Source: ZCTH02-B3 sp036563895 (GTDB lineage Bacteria > Bacillota > Bacilli > Paenibacillales > Paenibacillaceae). Taken from it: a stretch of DNA of 18,223 nt. Below the pieces are notes generated by a model. It saw nothing but the letters and a program-made list of their open reading frames with translations, did no database searches and was not told where the DNA came from. A program made the position numbers and the translations under genes. Position 1 is the first letter of the stretch. Every line of letters starts with the position of its first letter. Of the stretch, positions 7,264 to 15,210 are shown one piece after another. The stretch is taken from contig DATCLN010000199.1 in assembly GCA_036563895.1 (NCBI GenBank), positions 1 to 18,223 on the forward strand, in the 5' to 3' direction.

Positions 7264-7725
7264 GTGAAACCTGCTGCAAACAAAAAAAGAATCTTGCTGA
7301 CCGGCATCTTCACCGCGGCTTTGGTCCTCTCGGCTGCGGGCTGCTTCGGAGGAGACAAGGCGACCGGTCCCTCGCCGTCGGAAACGGCCTCCCCGTCGCC
7401 TTCCCCCGTGGAAACGGGAGCCTTTCCGGCCCCCGCGCCTTCGGCCACCGCTCCGTCGTCGGGGGGAACGGCATCCCCATCCCAGGAACCGGCTCAGGAC
7501 GTGCTGACCGGAACGGGAAGCCTGGTGGGGCTTGTGGACAACCACTCCGTCGAGATCGAGACCGAAGACGGACCGGCCGTATTTCAAATTTCCCAGGAAA
7601 TTCGGGACCGGGTGGAAAACTGGGACACCGGCACAAAGGTAAGGTTCGAATATGTAAAGGAAACGCTGAAAACGGACAGCGGCAAGGTGGAACTGTTGCG
7701 GCTGGTGTCCATCGAGAAACAATGA
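7264..7725 (+). CDS. Small lipoprotein with Ser/Pro linker and C-terminal beta domain
   Basis: A 153-residue protein with a lipoprotein signal: basic start MKPAANKKR, hydrophobic stretch (10-22), lipobox AAGC with lipidated C27. A linker rich in Ser, Pro, Thr and Ala (about 33-78) should span the cell wall. The C-terminal part (about 80-153, GTGSLVGLVDNHSVEIETEDGPAVFQI to VELLRLVSIEKQ) looks like a small beta-barrel or OB-like domain, which is inference. Function unknown; similar small lipoproteins occur in Paenibacillus-type genomes. The GTG at 7264 is chosen because GGGAGG lies about 9 nt upstream and the signal peptide starts there; the longer open frame upstream overlaps the DUF2621 gene and is not real. 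A terminator follows 10 nt after the stop. Confidence 0.85.
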   Translation: MKPAANKKRILLTGIFTAALVLSAAGCFGGDKATGPSPSETASPSPSPVETGAFPAPAPSATAPSSGGTASPSQEPAQDVLTGTGSLVGLVDNHSVEIETEDGPAVFQISQEIRDRVENWDTGTKVRFEYVKETLKTDSGKVELLRLVSIEKQ

Positions 7726-7734
7726 CGATCTTCA

Positions 7735-7779
7735 CCCGGGGCGGATATGGAAGGCTTCCGGCCGCCGCGGGTTTTCTTT
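7735..7779 (+). terminator. Rho-independent terminator after the lipoprotein gene
   Basis: CCCGGGGCGG (7735-7744) pairs with CCGCCGCGGG (7762-7771) with one mismatch. An inner GGAA-GGC-TTCC hairpin sits in the loop, and TTTTCTTT (7772-7779) follows. It comes directly after the lipoprotein stop, closing the two-gene plus-strand unit. Confidence 0.8.
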
Positions 7780-7812
7780 GATCATTTCAGCGGCTGGCTG
7801 GAGTGAGTGGAA

Positions 7813-8790
7813 ATGCGGGTTTTCGTTTGCGGAGGAACGGGATTCATCGGCCGGCATGTCGTGGAAGCGCTTCTGGAGCGCGGGGACGAGGTCCTGGTCA
7901 TCACGCGCCGGCTTCCAAGGGCGCCGGTGACGCGCCGGAATCCCAAATTGCGCTACGCGACCTGGCAGGATTGGGCCGCCAACCCCGAGGAGTGGGGACG
8001 GGCGGACGGCATCGTCAATCTCGCTGGTGAGACGATCAACCAGCGCTGGACGAAGGATGCCAAACAGCGCATTCTCCAGTCGCGCACCCAGACCACGCAA
8101 TGGATCGCCGACACCCTGCCCAAAATGCCCGAGCCGCCGCGGGTGGTGGTGGGCGCCTCCGGCATCGCCATCTACGGGCATATGTACTCCACCGGCGAAG
8201 ACGACCTCGTGTTCGACGAATCGGCTCCGCCGTATCCGCAGGATTTCCTCGGCCAGGTCGTGGTCGCCTGGGAACAGGCGGCGGACGCCATTCCCGCGGA
8301 ACGGGTAGTCAAACTTCGCCTCGGCCTCGTGCTGGACCGCAAGGACGGCGTGTTTCCGATCCTTGCCCGGACGTACCGCTGGCTGGTCGGCGGACGGTTT
8401 GGAAACGGCCGGCAAGGGTTCCCCTGGATCCATATCCAGGATGTCGTGGGACTCATCCTGTTTTGCCTCGAACGCCCGGAAATCTCCGGCCCGGTCAACG
8501 CCGTCGCTCCCGATCCGGTCACAGCGGACCAGTTCGGCCGCACCCTCGGCCGGGTGCTGGACCGCCCGCACTGGTTCCACGTACCGGCCTGGCTGGCGCG
8601 CATGGCGCTGGGCGAGCGCTCCGTGCTGCTGCTGACGGGCCAGCTGGCCAGACCCCGCAAGGCGCTGGAAGCCGGCTACACCTTCCGGTTCCCGACCCTG
8701 CGGATGGCCCTGCGCGACCTGACCCGCCGGAACCGGGACGCCGGAAAAGCCCGCCGCCTCGAGGACGAATCCGGGCAGCTCAACTTGTAA
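7813..8790 (+). CDS. TIGR01777 family NAD(P)-dependent epimerase-like oxidoreductase
   Basis: A 325-residue extended short-chain dehydrogenase of the TIGR01777/SDR39U1 group (B. subtilis YfhF is a relative). N-terminal Rossmann motif GGTGFIG (7-13); family motifs VNLAGETINQRWT (68-80), SGIAIYG (116-122), LRLGLVL (168-174), WIHIQDVVGLILF (205-217) and GPVNAVAP (226-233). The C-terminal DUF1731-like tail (about 254-303) is present. The substrate is unknown for most members. ATG at 7813 is preferred over GTG at 7807, since GGAG lies 9 nt before the ATG but only 3 nt before the GTG. The start is only 33 nt after a terminator with no clear promoter between, so its expression source is uncertain. 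Its last 11 bp overlap the end of the FHA gene on the other strand. Confidence 0.92.
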   Translation: MRVFVCGGTGFIGRHVVEALLERGDEVLVITRRLPRAPVTRRNPKLRYATWQDWAANPEEWGRADGIVNLAGETINQRWTKDAKQRILQSRTQTTQWIADTLPKMPEPPRVVVGASGIAIYGHMYSTGEDDLVFDESAPPYPQDFLGQVVVAWEQAADAIPAERVVKLRLGLVLDRKDGVFPILARTYRWLVGGRFGNGRQGFPWIHIQDVVGLILFCLERPEISGPVNAVAPDPVTADQFGRTLGRVLDRPHWFHVPAWLARMALGERSVLLLTGQLARPRKALEAGYTFRFPTLRMALRDLTRRNRDAGKARRLEDESGQLNL

Positions 8791-10417
8791 AACGATAGAC
8801 GGACGCGGCGATTTGCAAAACATCGCCGTCTTTAAGCGGATATGGAGCGTAAGGCGCCATCGGTTCCCCGTTCAGCAAGGTCCCGTTGCGGGAACCGAGA
8901 TCCCTGGCGATCCAGCCGTCCGCCGTCAACGCCACTTCCACGTGGAGACGGGAAACCCCCGGCGACCGGTCCACGTGATGCGCGGCCTCCAAAGACCTGC
9001 CGATGACAAACGGCGACATCCGCAGCGCGATGGTTCGCGGCGGTTCGCCATCCGCCCCCGACCACTCCAGCGCGGGCGTGCGCGGCTGTTGCCCGCGCGG
9101 ATCGGCGTCATTCGGAAGCTGCACGGTCGTTTCGTCCTGTTCCGGATCAAGACACATCGTCCGCTCAAACGCGCCGTCTTCATGGCCATGGGATCCCGCG
9201 AAGCGTTCCCATGCATCCGGACTGCCGGTCGCGAAGGCCGGCGGCCCGTATGAAACGTGCAAATCCCCTCGTCCCTCGTGCGCTTCGGTCCCTGCCCGAT
9301 CCCTTTGCCCTTCATGGCTTCCTTTCTTTTTCCCAAACCAAAACCATGCTGCCCCAGCCGCCAAGAGCAGCGTAAAACCTCCCGCCAGGACGGGCCCGGT
9401 CGAGCCCGGCAGCCATTCCGGCACGAAACGCCAGATCAGGGCCAATGCCAGCACAAACCCGCAGACGGCGGCCACTTTGCTTTTCCGGGCCTTCTCCCCG
9501 ACATCGGCCGAAATCAGTCCGGTTTCGACGGCGGCCAAAAGCCCGCTGTTTCTCCCGTGGTCTCCTCGTTCATCCGCATGCCCGATGGCATATTCGGACA
9601 TCCAGGCGGCGCTTTCCGCCGCGCGGGTTCCGTTTCCCGGCAGTCCGCGCATCCGCCAATCGGGAGGATGGGTGTCAGCTTGCGGTTCCACGTCCTCTGA
9701 AAAGTTTTCTTCTGATGCGGCAGGAGCAGAAAACAGCGTGTCCTGGACAGACGTTGGTTCGGCAGTGGCAGATGACCACGCCCCACGGCCGGCCGCCGGC
9801 GCGTCATGCGCGTCCGGCGATCCAAAAACTTGACCGGCGCTCCCCGTTTCCGCATCGTGAAGCCAGCGCCGGGCGGCGTCCCGCAGCCTCTCCGGCGAAA
9901 AATCCGGTTCCCGCAGCATGAGGATCAGCCGCCGGAATTCGTGCCCGTCCAGATCCTCCGCCCGCACAAACAGGCCGACGATCAGGCGCTCCAGATCCGG
10001 CAGGAACCGCTCCGCCGCCAGGGGATCCTCCACTGGCAAGTACGCCAGCCAAAGATCGGCCCCGTTTCTGCCGGCAAATACCCGTTCCTCCCCCAGCAGG
10101 AAACGATGCGGTTCCAGCATGTACAGCCGGCTGTCCGAAAGCGTGCCGGCCAGGCGGAACAGCGCCGTCATCGCGTCCCGCATGGTCCACGGACCGGCGC
10201 GCAGCGCATGGGTCAGCATCCGGCAGCCGGCCAGCGCGTAGCGGAAGCGGATCACGCCGTCCGTTTCCTCCGGCTCCAGCCTGAGGAGTCCCGGCACCTG
10301 CCGTCCCCGGATCATGGCCCACTCGTGTTCGACGACATCCGCCCGGTGCCACGCCGGTTCCCCCTCCACGACCATCCAGTGCCCGTTTTTGCTTTCAAAA
10401 GAAACCCGGTAACTCAC
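8780..10417 (-). CDS. FHA domain membrane protein with N-terminal DUF6382-like domain
   Basis: A 545-residue protein. Residues 1-190 form a domain that looks like DUF6382, found in Bacillales proteins with FHA tails. A low-complexity linker (195-310), two membrane helices (about 314-332 and 342-362) and a second polar linker (363-460) follow. The C-terminal FHA domain (about 463-545) keeps GR (473-474), SRLH (489-492) and GSRNGT..NG (508-517), so it should bind phosphothreonine. Both ends should lie in the cytoplasm. Just before the FHA domain is DETTVQL (428-434), which recalls the ETT phospho-switch of GarA/OdhI. The GTG start (10417) lies inside the end of the prepilin peptidase gene (23-bp overlap), with AGGAG about 11 nt before it. 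As last gene of the Tad operon it may regulate pilus assembly through a Ser/Thr kinase, which is inference. Confidence 0.88.
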   Translation of the reverse strand: MSYRVSFESKNGHWMVVEGEPAWHRADVVEHEWAMIRGRQVPGLLRLEPEETDGVIRFRYALAGCRMLTHALRAGPWTMRDAMTALFRLAGTLSDSRLYMLEPHRFLLGEERVFAGRNGADLWLAYLPVEDPLAAERFLPDLERLIVGLFVRAEDLDGHEFRRLILMLREPDFSPERLRDAARRWLHDAETGSAGQVFGSPDAHDAPAAGRGAWSSATAEPTSVQDTLFSAPAASEENFSEDVEPQADTHPPDWRMRGLPGNGTRAAESAAWMSEYAIGHADERGDHGRNSGLLAAVETGLISADVGEKARKSKVAAVCGFVLALALIWRFVPEWLPGSTGPVLAGGFTLLLAAGAAWFWFGKKKGSHEGQRDRAGTEAHEGRGDLHVSYGPPAFATGSPDAWERFAGSHGHEDGAFERTMCLDPEQDETTVQLPNDADPRGQQPRTPALEWSGADGEPPRTIALRMSPFVIGRSLEAAHHVDRSPGVSRLHVEVALTADGWIARDLGSRNGTLLNGEPMAPYAPYPLKDGDVLQIAASVYRFTS

Positions 10418-10931
10418 CCGGCCCCAACTCCTTCACCCGCAGAAGTCCATCCGTCCGGACGAGAAGCGCCAGCACGGCGGGGACGACGGCCAGCATGAAC
10501 GGAAAGCGCACGTTCCGTCCGGCCGCGGGATGCGCTCCCCATGGCCAACGGATTCTTTGCGCCATCCTTCGGAACGGCGGAATCCGCCAAAGCAGAAGAA
10601 ACGCCGCGATGCCGCCCGCCGCGAGCACGGCCCAGACGAACACCCAAAGGGTCGGCCAGGCACCCGCCCAGGCGCCGAAAGCGGCGAACCATTTGACGTC
10701 TCCGGCGCCAGCCCCTTTCAGGGCATGCAAAAGGATCAAGGGCGCCGCTCCGGCCAGCGCTCCCGCGCATCCCGCGGCCAGGCCTTCCGCACCTTCCGCG
10801 GCCACATGCGCCAGCACCCCGCCCAGCGCGAAGGAAACCGTCAACCGGTTCGGAATGATCATTCGCGTAAGATCCGTCCAGGCCGCCCATCCCGTCAAAA
10901 CGACAATGGCCGCCGGCATCAGAACATTCAT
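10395..10931 (-). CDS. tadV: Tad-type prepilin peptidase (TadV/CpaA, A24 family)
   Basis: A 178-residue integral membrane aspartic protease that cleaves prepilin leaders of Flp and TadE-type proteins. The two catalytic aspartates are visible: D20 in AAWTDLTRMIIPNRL and D78 in the GxGD motif (GAGAGDVKWFAAFGAW). About five or six hydrophobic segments; no N-terminal methylase or zinc domain, as in TadV/CpaA rather than PilD. ATG at 10931 is chosen for its position 7 nt after AAGGAGG; it overlaps the preceding stop as ATGA (10928-10931), a sign of translational coupling. The longer frame to 11048 lacks support. Its end overlaps the FHA start by 23 bp. Confidence 0.9.
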   Translation of the reverse strand: MNVLMPAAIVVLTGWAAWTDLTRMIIPNRLTVSFALGGVLAHVAAEGAEGLAAGCAGALAGAAPLILLHALKGAGAGDVKWFAAFGAWAGAWPTLWVFVWAVLAAGGIAAFLLLWRIPPFRRMAQRIRWPWGAHPAAGRNVRFPFMLAVVPAVLALLVRTDGLLRVKELGPGELPGFF

Positions 10932-11899
10932 TGGCTTCCCTCCTTGCCCGCCACCGTGAAATCCCGCCGCAGGACGCTCCCGTCCGACGCCACGGCTTCC
11001 CAGTGCCATTCGCCCGGCGTCGTGCGTCCGGAAACATGCCAGACCCACACCACCTTACCGTTTTCGTCCGCGATCGCCGTGCCCAGGTTTTTCGCCTGGC
11101 TGGGGCCGCTTTTGTAGAAAACGGTCAGGCGGACCGCTTCCCCCGTCCTGGCCTGGAGGGTCAGGGTCGCTTTTTTGCCCGGACGCACCGGGTCCGGCTC
11201 CAGCGACACAAAAGCCAGATGGCCGGAGCCGTTCGCCTGTTCGTCGCGGTCCGCCAAAGAAGGTTTGCCGCCGACCCACGCCCGTTCCGCCGCCGATTCC
11301 CGGATTTCCAGCGGACGATTCAGCAAAGGCACGCGAAACGGAAGCCGATAGGAAGCCCTGACGGTCAGAAACGCCTCTTCCGGATTTCCGCTGGTCGGCA
11401 GGCGAACCTCGAGGATTTCCAGCCGCGACGGGTCCAGCACACCCGGATCGGCGAACCGGAGCACCAGGGACTTGAACGCCATCCGCGCCGCCAGCTGGTC
11501 CGGCCGCCATCCTCCGTCCGCCGCCCGGCGCGCCCAATCGCCGAAAGGTTCCGGCAGCACGCCGCCCAGTTCCCGCAGCGTTTCGCCCGCGTCCGACCAT
11601 TCCGTCCCGGACGGCCCGGCCGCCGGCGTCCCCTTTTCCCACGCCAGCGCGATGGGCTGCCAGACCGCCGCGGCCAGCCGGACCGATTGGGAAAGCGCGC
11701 CGTGCAGGGCCATGGAAATCACGGCCGTGCGGATCAGCAGGATGAAAAACAGGACCACCAGCAAAAACAACGGCAAGGCCAGCGCGGCTTCCAGCGTGAA
11801 ACTGCCCGACCGGCCTGTCCTTCGTTCCGCCGCGTCTCCCCTGTGAAAAGCCGGCTTTCGCTCACTGATAGCCCATGTCGGCCGAATAGGTCGCCACAT
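10928..11899 (-). CDS. TadE-like pseudopilin with C-terminal Ig-like domain
   Basis: A 323-residue protein. After a basic leader, the prepilin-type motif G32-SFTLE37 is followed by a membrane helix (about 38-60), the TadE pattern with E at +5. The middle (70-215) resembles TadE/TadG extracellular parts. The C-terminal 100 residues, with PDPVRPGKKATLTLQA, DENGKVVWVWHVSG and TTPGEWHWEAVASDG, read as a beta-sandwich (Ig-like) domain, absent from normal TadE of about 150-200 residues. It is presumably exposed at the surface. The ATG at 11899 is the only usable start and lies inside the preceding gene (38-bp overlap), with a weak GGGG upstream, so translation probably depends on coupling. The domain call is by eye and not tested. 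Confidence 0.8.
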   Translation of the reverse strand: MWRPIRPTWAISERKPAFHRGDAAERRTGRSGSFTLEAALALPLFLLVVLFFILLIRTAVISMALHGALSQSVRLAAAVWQPIALAWEKGTPAAGPSGTEWSDAGETLRELGGVLPEPFGDWARRAADGGWRPDQLAARMAFKSLVLRFADPGVLDPSRLEILEVRLPTSGNPEEAFLTVRASYRLPFRVPLLNRPLEIRESAAERAWVGGKPSLADRDEQANGSGHLAFVSLEPDPVRPGKKATLTLQARTGEAVRLTVFYKSGPSQAKNLGTAIADENGKVVWVWHVSGRTTPGEWHWEAVASDGSVLRRDFTVAGKEGSQ

Positions 11900-14099
11900 A
11901 GCGATTCCCCGCCACCTGTCCTCCCCAGCCGCCCGCCACGCCCAGCGCCTTTATGATACCGGGGAAAAACCAAAGCCTGAGCGAAGCCGAGCCTTCCCCG
12001 CTGGCATAGGTGTAGGCCCGGTCCGCCGCGATGCCCGTATTCAGCTCGATCAGCGCGATGACGCGGGCCAGCGCTGCCGCGGAGTCGCCGTGCAGGAGCA
12101 GGAACAGACGAAGATAATCCGCGTAGCGGGTTTCCACTTCCAGGTATTTGGACAGCGGCACGCTGTCCGACGCGATCAGCCTTTCCAGATCCGCCGCGGC
12201 CTGCGTCACGCCGTAAACCGTCGCCCCGGCCAGAATCACCAGCGGGTGGCCGAGGGAACGGTTTTCGATCAGTCCCTCCAGAGTGCGGACCGCCAGCCGG
12301 AAAGCGAACACTTCGCCGTAGGCGGCCGCCAGATTGGCCGCGGGTTCTCGAAAGCCGTAAAGGATGTATTCCGTCTCCTGTTGCGACAGATCGAGAAGCG
12401 ACGTGTCCCCGTCCATCAGCCGGCGAAGGAGGGACGGATCGAACCGGGAAAACCGTCCGGCCACATATTCCGAAAAGAACAGGTCGTCCCGCATCCCTGC
12501 CGCCGCCTGATCCAAGGCTTCCAGCCAACCGCCCGCGGATTCCAGGGCGCGGTCCCGCTCCTCCGCCGGGTCGTCGGACGGGCCTGTACGCTGCGCCAAA
12601 TCTTTCTGCTGCCGGTTCCACGCCAGATTCTCCTCCGCCGCTTCCTCCGCCCGGCGGAACCGCTCGGCCTGCTCCCCGTCCGCCTTCCAGTTTCCGGCAG
12701 ACTTCAGCAAACCGGACACCGACTTCATCTTCTCCCGCGCTTCCCGCTCCAGCGCCTTCCGCTCCCCGTCGCGTTGCCTGTGCGCTTCCAGCGTCTCCCG
12801 GCGTCCCCGGATGACCTCGCCTCCCGGAACCTCGTAGCGGGATCGGTAATAAGCGTAGGACCGCTGCAGCGCCAAAGCCTGTTCGCGCAGCGCACTTCCG
12901 AGGCCGGCGGTCCCCGGTGCCTGCGCGGCCGTGCCGGCAAGCCGTTCCGCGTCCGCGATCATCCGCAGCGCGTCGCCAAGCTGGGCTCTCAGTTCCGCCT
13001 CGTATTCCGCAAAAAAGGAATCATCCAAGATCAGTTCCGATACGGTCCGGCGCAAATCCCGCACTTCTTCGACGGGCAGACCGACATCGCCGGACGAATC
13101 CTCCCCGGATCCGGCATCCTGTCCGTAAGAATTGCCCGCAGCCCCGTCCTGTGCCGCAATCCGGCGAATTTCGTCATTTGCTGCTTTGGCTTCTTCCAAC
13201 GCCGTAAGGGCTTCCCGGATCGCCTCTTCCGCATGCGCCCGCAGCTCCGCCGCCTCCCTGCGCAGCTGCTCCGCCAGGGCGGACACGCCCTGTTCGTACG
13301 CGGAAGTCACCTCTTCGTAAAGCGGGGGCTCCGGCTTTGGTTCGTCCGTTTCGCCGTATGTTTTTTTCCGCTCCTCCCATTCCGCCAGTCTCGCCCGCCG
13401 CGCCTCATCCTCGGCTCGCTTCGCCGCATAGTCCGCATACATGCGCACCGCCTCCCCCACCGTCCGGGGACGGCCAGCGGACATCGGTTCCCCGTCGGCG
13501 GGCGGCTGCGGCACAAGGTCCATCCAGGCCGAAACCAGGGCTTTCCCCGCAGCTTCCTGGCCCCGCAATGCTTCGTCCAGCGTCCGCTCCCGCCGCTCGT
13601 AAGCCTTGCGGGCCTGCTCCAGCGTTCCCGCCGTGGCGGTGGCTTCCCGCACGGCGCCGCGCAGACCGCGGAACCGCTTCGCCATTTCCAGGGTCAAATC
13701 GATCGGCGCCTTGTACTTCATCTCCTCCGCCACCTGCCGGCGGAAAACGGCGTGATCGGCCAGCGGCCGGCTTTCCGTTACGTCCCCGCTTTCCAACCTG
13801 CCGTCGAGGAAGCGGAACCCTCCCGTCTCGCCCTGCCGCAAATTGCCTCCCACCGCCCGCCGAAACAGGTCAATGGCGGAATCGCCGCCCAGGAGAAACA
13901 GGCCGTACCGCTCCCGCACCACCGGATCATAAGCGGAAAGCACGGAACGGACCCCCGACTTCACCGCCAGTTCCAGTTGCTTGCGAAAAGCGGCCACCCT
14001 GGCGAAATCGATGAGCAGACCGGTCAGCAGGATGAAAGACGCCAGCGCCGCGGCCAGATACACCGAAACCGTTCCCTTTTCACCATCACGCTTCGCCAT
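11862..14099 (-). CDS. DUF5702/TadG-like large exported coiled-coil protein
   Basis: A 745-residue protein. An N-terminal signal-anchor helix (about 9-33, GTVSVYLAAALASFILLTGLLIDFARV) is followed by SAYDPVVRERYGLFLLGG (55-72), which is typical of the DUF5702 family in Gram-positive Tad loci. The long middle (about 140-540) is rich in E, A, R, Q and K, strongly helical, probably coiled coil, broken by a P-rich stretch (198-212, 252-260) and a G/S/D-rich one (318-340). The conserved C-terminus (540-745) ends DMGYQ. There are no cysteines. Unlike Flp and the TadE proteins it lacks Glu at +5 after the Gly (GTVSVY), so cleavage by TadV is doubtful. ATG at 14099 is preferred (GAGGTGA 5 nt upstream). 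Likely a wall-spanning or tip subunit, which is inference. Confidence 0.82.
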   Translation of the reverse strand: MAKRDGEKGTVSVYLAAALASFILLTGLLIDFARVAAFRKQLELAVKSGVRSVLSAYDPVVRERYGLFLLGGDSAIDLFRRAVGGNLRQGETGGFRFLDGRLESGDVTESRPLADHAVFRRQVAEEMKYKAPIDLTLEMAKRFRGLRGAVREATATAGTLEQARKAYERRERTLDEALRGQEAAGKALVSAWMDLVPQPPADGEPMSAGRPRTVGEAVRMYADYAAKRAEDEARRARLAEWEERKKTYGETDEPKPEPPLYEEVTSAYEQGVSALAEQLRREAAELRAHAEEAIREALTALEEAKAANDEIRRIAAQDGAAGNSYGQDAGSGEDSSGDVGLPVEEVRDLRRTVSELILDDSFFAEYEAELRAQLGDALRMIADAERLAGTAAQAPGTAGLGSALREQALALQRSYAYYRSRYEVPGGEVIRGRRETLEAHRQRDGERKALEREAREKMKSVSGLLKSAGNWKADGEQAERFRRAEEAAEENLAWNRQQKDLAQRTGPSDDPAEERDRALESAGGWLEALDQAAAGMRDDLFFSEYVAGRFSRFDPSLLRRLMDGDTSLLDLSQQETEYILYGFREPAANLAAAYGEVFAFRLAVRTLEGLIENRSLGHPLVILAGATVYGVTQAAADLERLIASDSVPLSKYLEVETRYADYLRLFLLLHGDSAAALARVIALIELNTGIAADRAYTYASGEGSASLRLWFFPGIIKALGVAGGWGGQVAGNRYVATYSADMGYQ

Positions 14100-14210
14100 G
14101 TCTTTCACCTCGCCGGTTGAGCACCTTTTCCCGAACCCCGCTGACCAGCAACTTTTCATACGTCACACCGTTGCGACGCATCCCGGGGCACCCCGCCGAA
14201 GCGGCACATT

Positions 14211-14912
14211 TCACGAGCCCCGCCGGCGCAGCACCTCGCCCGCCTCGCGGCGGTACGATTCCGCGCTTCCGCCCTGCCGCTTGAACTTGGCCGTGTAATA
14301 GCGGGCAAGCTCGAAGGAACGGACAAACTCGGCCGGTTCCACCGCCAGGGCGGATACGGAGGCCTGCGCCTCCGGAACCCCGTTCCAAAACCGTCTCAGC
14401 GAAAGGGCGGCCGCCGGGTCGGAAGCTTCCGCGACAACGGACCGGATCAGGAGCCGGTTTTTCCAGCCGACGGTCCCCGTAAGCCACGGAGGCGCCGTCT
14501 CCGCAGCACGGCGCAATTTCCGGGCAACCAGCCCCTGTTCCTGGTCCGTCGGCAGGCCGTACTGGGGAAACGATACTTCCGCATCCCGCGCTGCGCCTTC
14601 CGCGGCAAAAAGCGCCTGAAGCACCGCGTCCTCCGCGAGCCGCCAGTACAAACCGTCGTGCCGGCCGGCCGGATAGGCGCCCGTGCGCCACTCCGCGGCC
14701 GAATTCGGCCAGTTGTAGGCCGCCCGCTCTGCCAGAACCGAAGTTCCGTAATGGACAAGAACAAGCTTTGCCGTGTATAGCGCATAGAGAACCAGTACCA
14801 TCGTGAGAAGCAGCACGACGGGGAACACCATCGACGCTTCCACCGACAGGGCGCCGGACGCATCGGACCATAACCCGCGCCAAAATACGCCTTGCGACCT
14901 GATGCCGCGCAT
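14211..14912 (-). CDS. TadE-like pseudopilin
   Basis: A 233-residue protein. Prepilin-type motif G20-ALSVE25 directly before a membrane helix (about 26-52, ASMVFPVVLLLTMVLVLYALYTAKLVL), as in TadE family minor pilins. Then TSVLAERAAYNW (57-68), a common pattern after the helix in Gram-positive TadE-like proteins, and an extracellular domain to the end without recognised features. ATG at 14912 with GGAGG 7 nt upstream. The flp stop is only 22 bp upstream, and a 111-bp gap follows before the DUF5702-like gene. Probably a minor pilin initiating or capping the Flp fibre. Confidence 0.85.
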   Translation of the reverse strand: MRGIRSQGVFWRGLWSDASGALSVEASMVFPVVLLLTMVLVLYALYTAKLVLVHYGTSVLAERAAYNWPNSAAEWRTGAYPAGRHDGLYWRLAEDAVLQALFAAEGAARDAEVSFPQYGLPTDQEQGLVARKLRRAAETAPPWLTGTVGWKNRLLIRSVVAEASDPAAALSLRRFWNGVPEAQASVSALAVEPAEFVRSFELARYYTAKFKRQGGSAESYRREAGEVLRRRGS

Positions 14913-14934
14913 GCTCCCACCTCCGGCCGCCGGG

Positions 14935-15162
14935 TCAGAACAACTTGTCGGCCTCGTTTTCCACCTTGTCGAAAAGATCTTTCACAAAGTCGGTGATCCA
15001 GTCCTTGAACAGAACGACCAAAATGATGACCACCGCGGCGATCAGCACAACTTCCAGCGTGCCGATCCCCTCTTCTCCACCCAGCCATGCCGGAACGCGG
15101 CGGCCCGGTCCGCCGGCGTTCTTCTTTCTTCCAAGCTTCAAAGCCTTTCCCAGCCATCCCAT
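14935..15162 (-). CDS. flp: Flp-type IVb major pilin
   Basis: A 75-residue small pilin precursor. A long basic leader (KALKLGRKK, about 5-30) precedes the cleavage motif GEEG-IGTLE (G32, E37) and a hydrophobic helix (37-52, EVVLIAAVVIILVVLF), with a charged amphipathic tail DWITDFVKDLFDKVENEADKLF. TadV should cleave after G32, leaving about 43 residues, the usual mature Flp size. ATG at 15162 is preferred because GAGGTG lies 6 nt upstream; an in-frame GTG at 15171, closer to an AAGGA, would add three residues. The gene sits between tadC and the first tadE, and a small hairpin (15182-15194) precedes its ribosome site. Confidence 0.9.
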   Translation of the reverse strand: MGWLGKALKLGRKKNAGGPGRRVPAWLGGEEGIGTLEVVLIAAVVIILVVLFKDWITDFVKDLFDKVENEADKLF

Positions 15163-15181
15163 GTCTCGCACCTCTTCCTTC

Positions 15182-15194
15182 CGGAATTTTTCCG
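15182..15194 (-). other. Small hairpin between tadC and flp
   Basis: On the minus strand CGGAA-AAA-TTCCG forms a 5-bp stem with a 3-nt loop in the 48-bp gap, just before the flp ribosome site. No T-run follows, so it is not a terminator. It could stabilise or mark a processing point that favours flp expression; the stem is short and may be chance. Confidence 0.3.
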
Positions 15195-15210
15195 TTTTCC
15201 CTCGCCCGGT

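Noticed and set aside
8806..8835. Hairpin CGGCGAT...ATCGCCG with TCTTT after the epimerase-like gene, as a terminator
   Set aside because: Only a 7-bp stem with a weak T-run, and it lies in conserved FHA coding sequence (DGDVLQIA), so it is probably a by-product of coding.
12090..14120. 676-residue plus-strand open frame opposite the DUF5702-like gene
   Set aside because: Antisense shadow produced by GC-rich codons; the minus-strand frame has signal anchor, family motifs and a good ribosome site.
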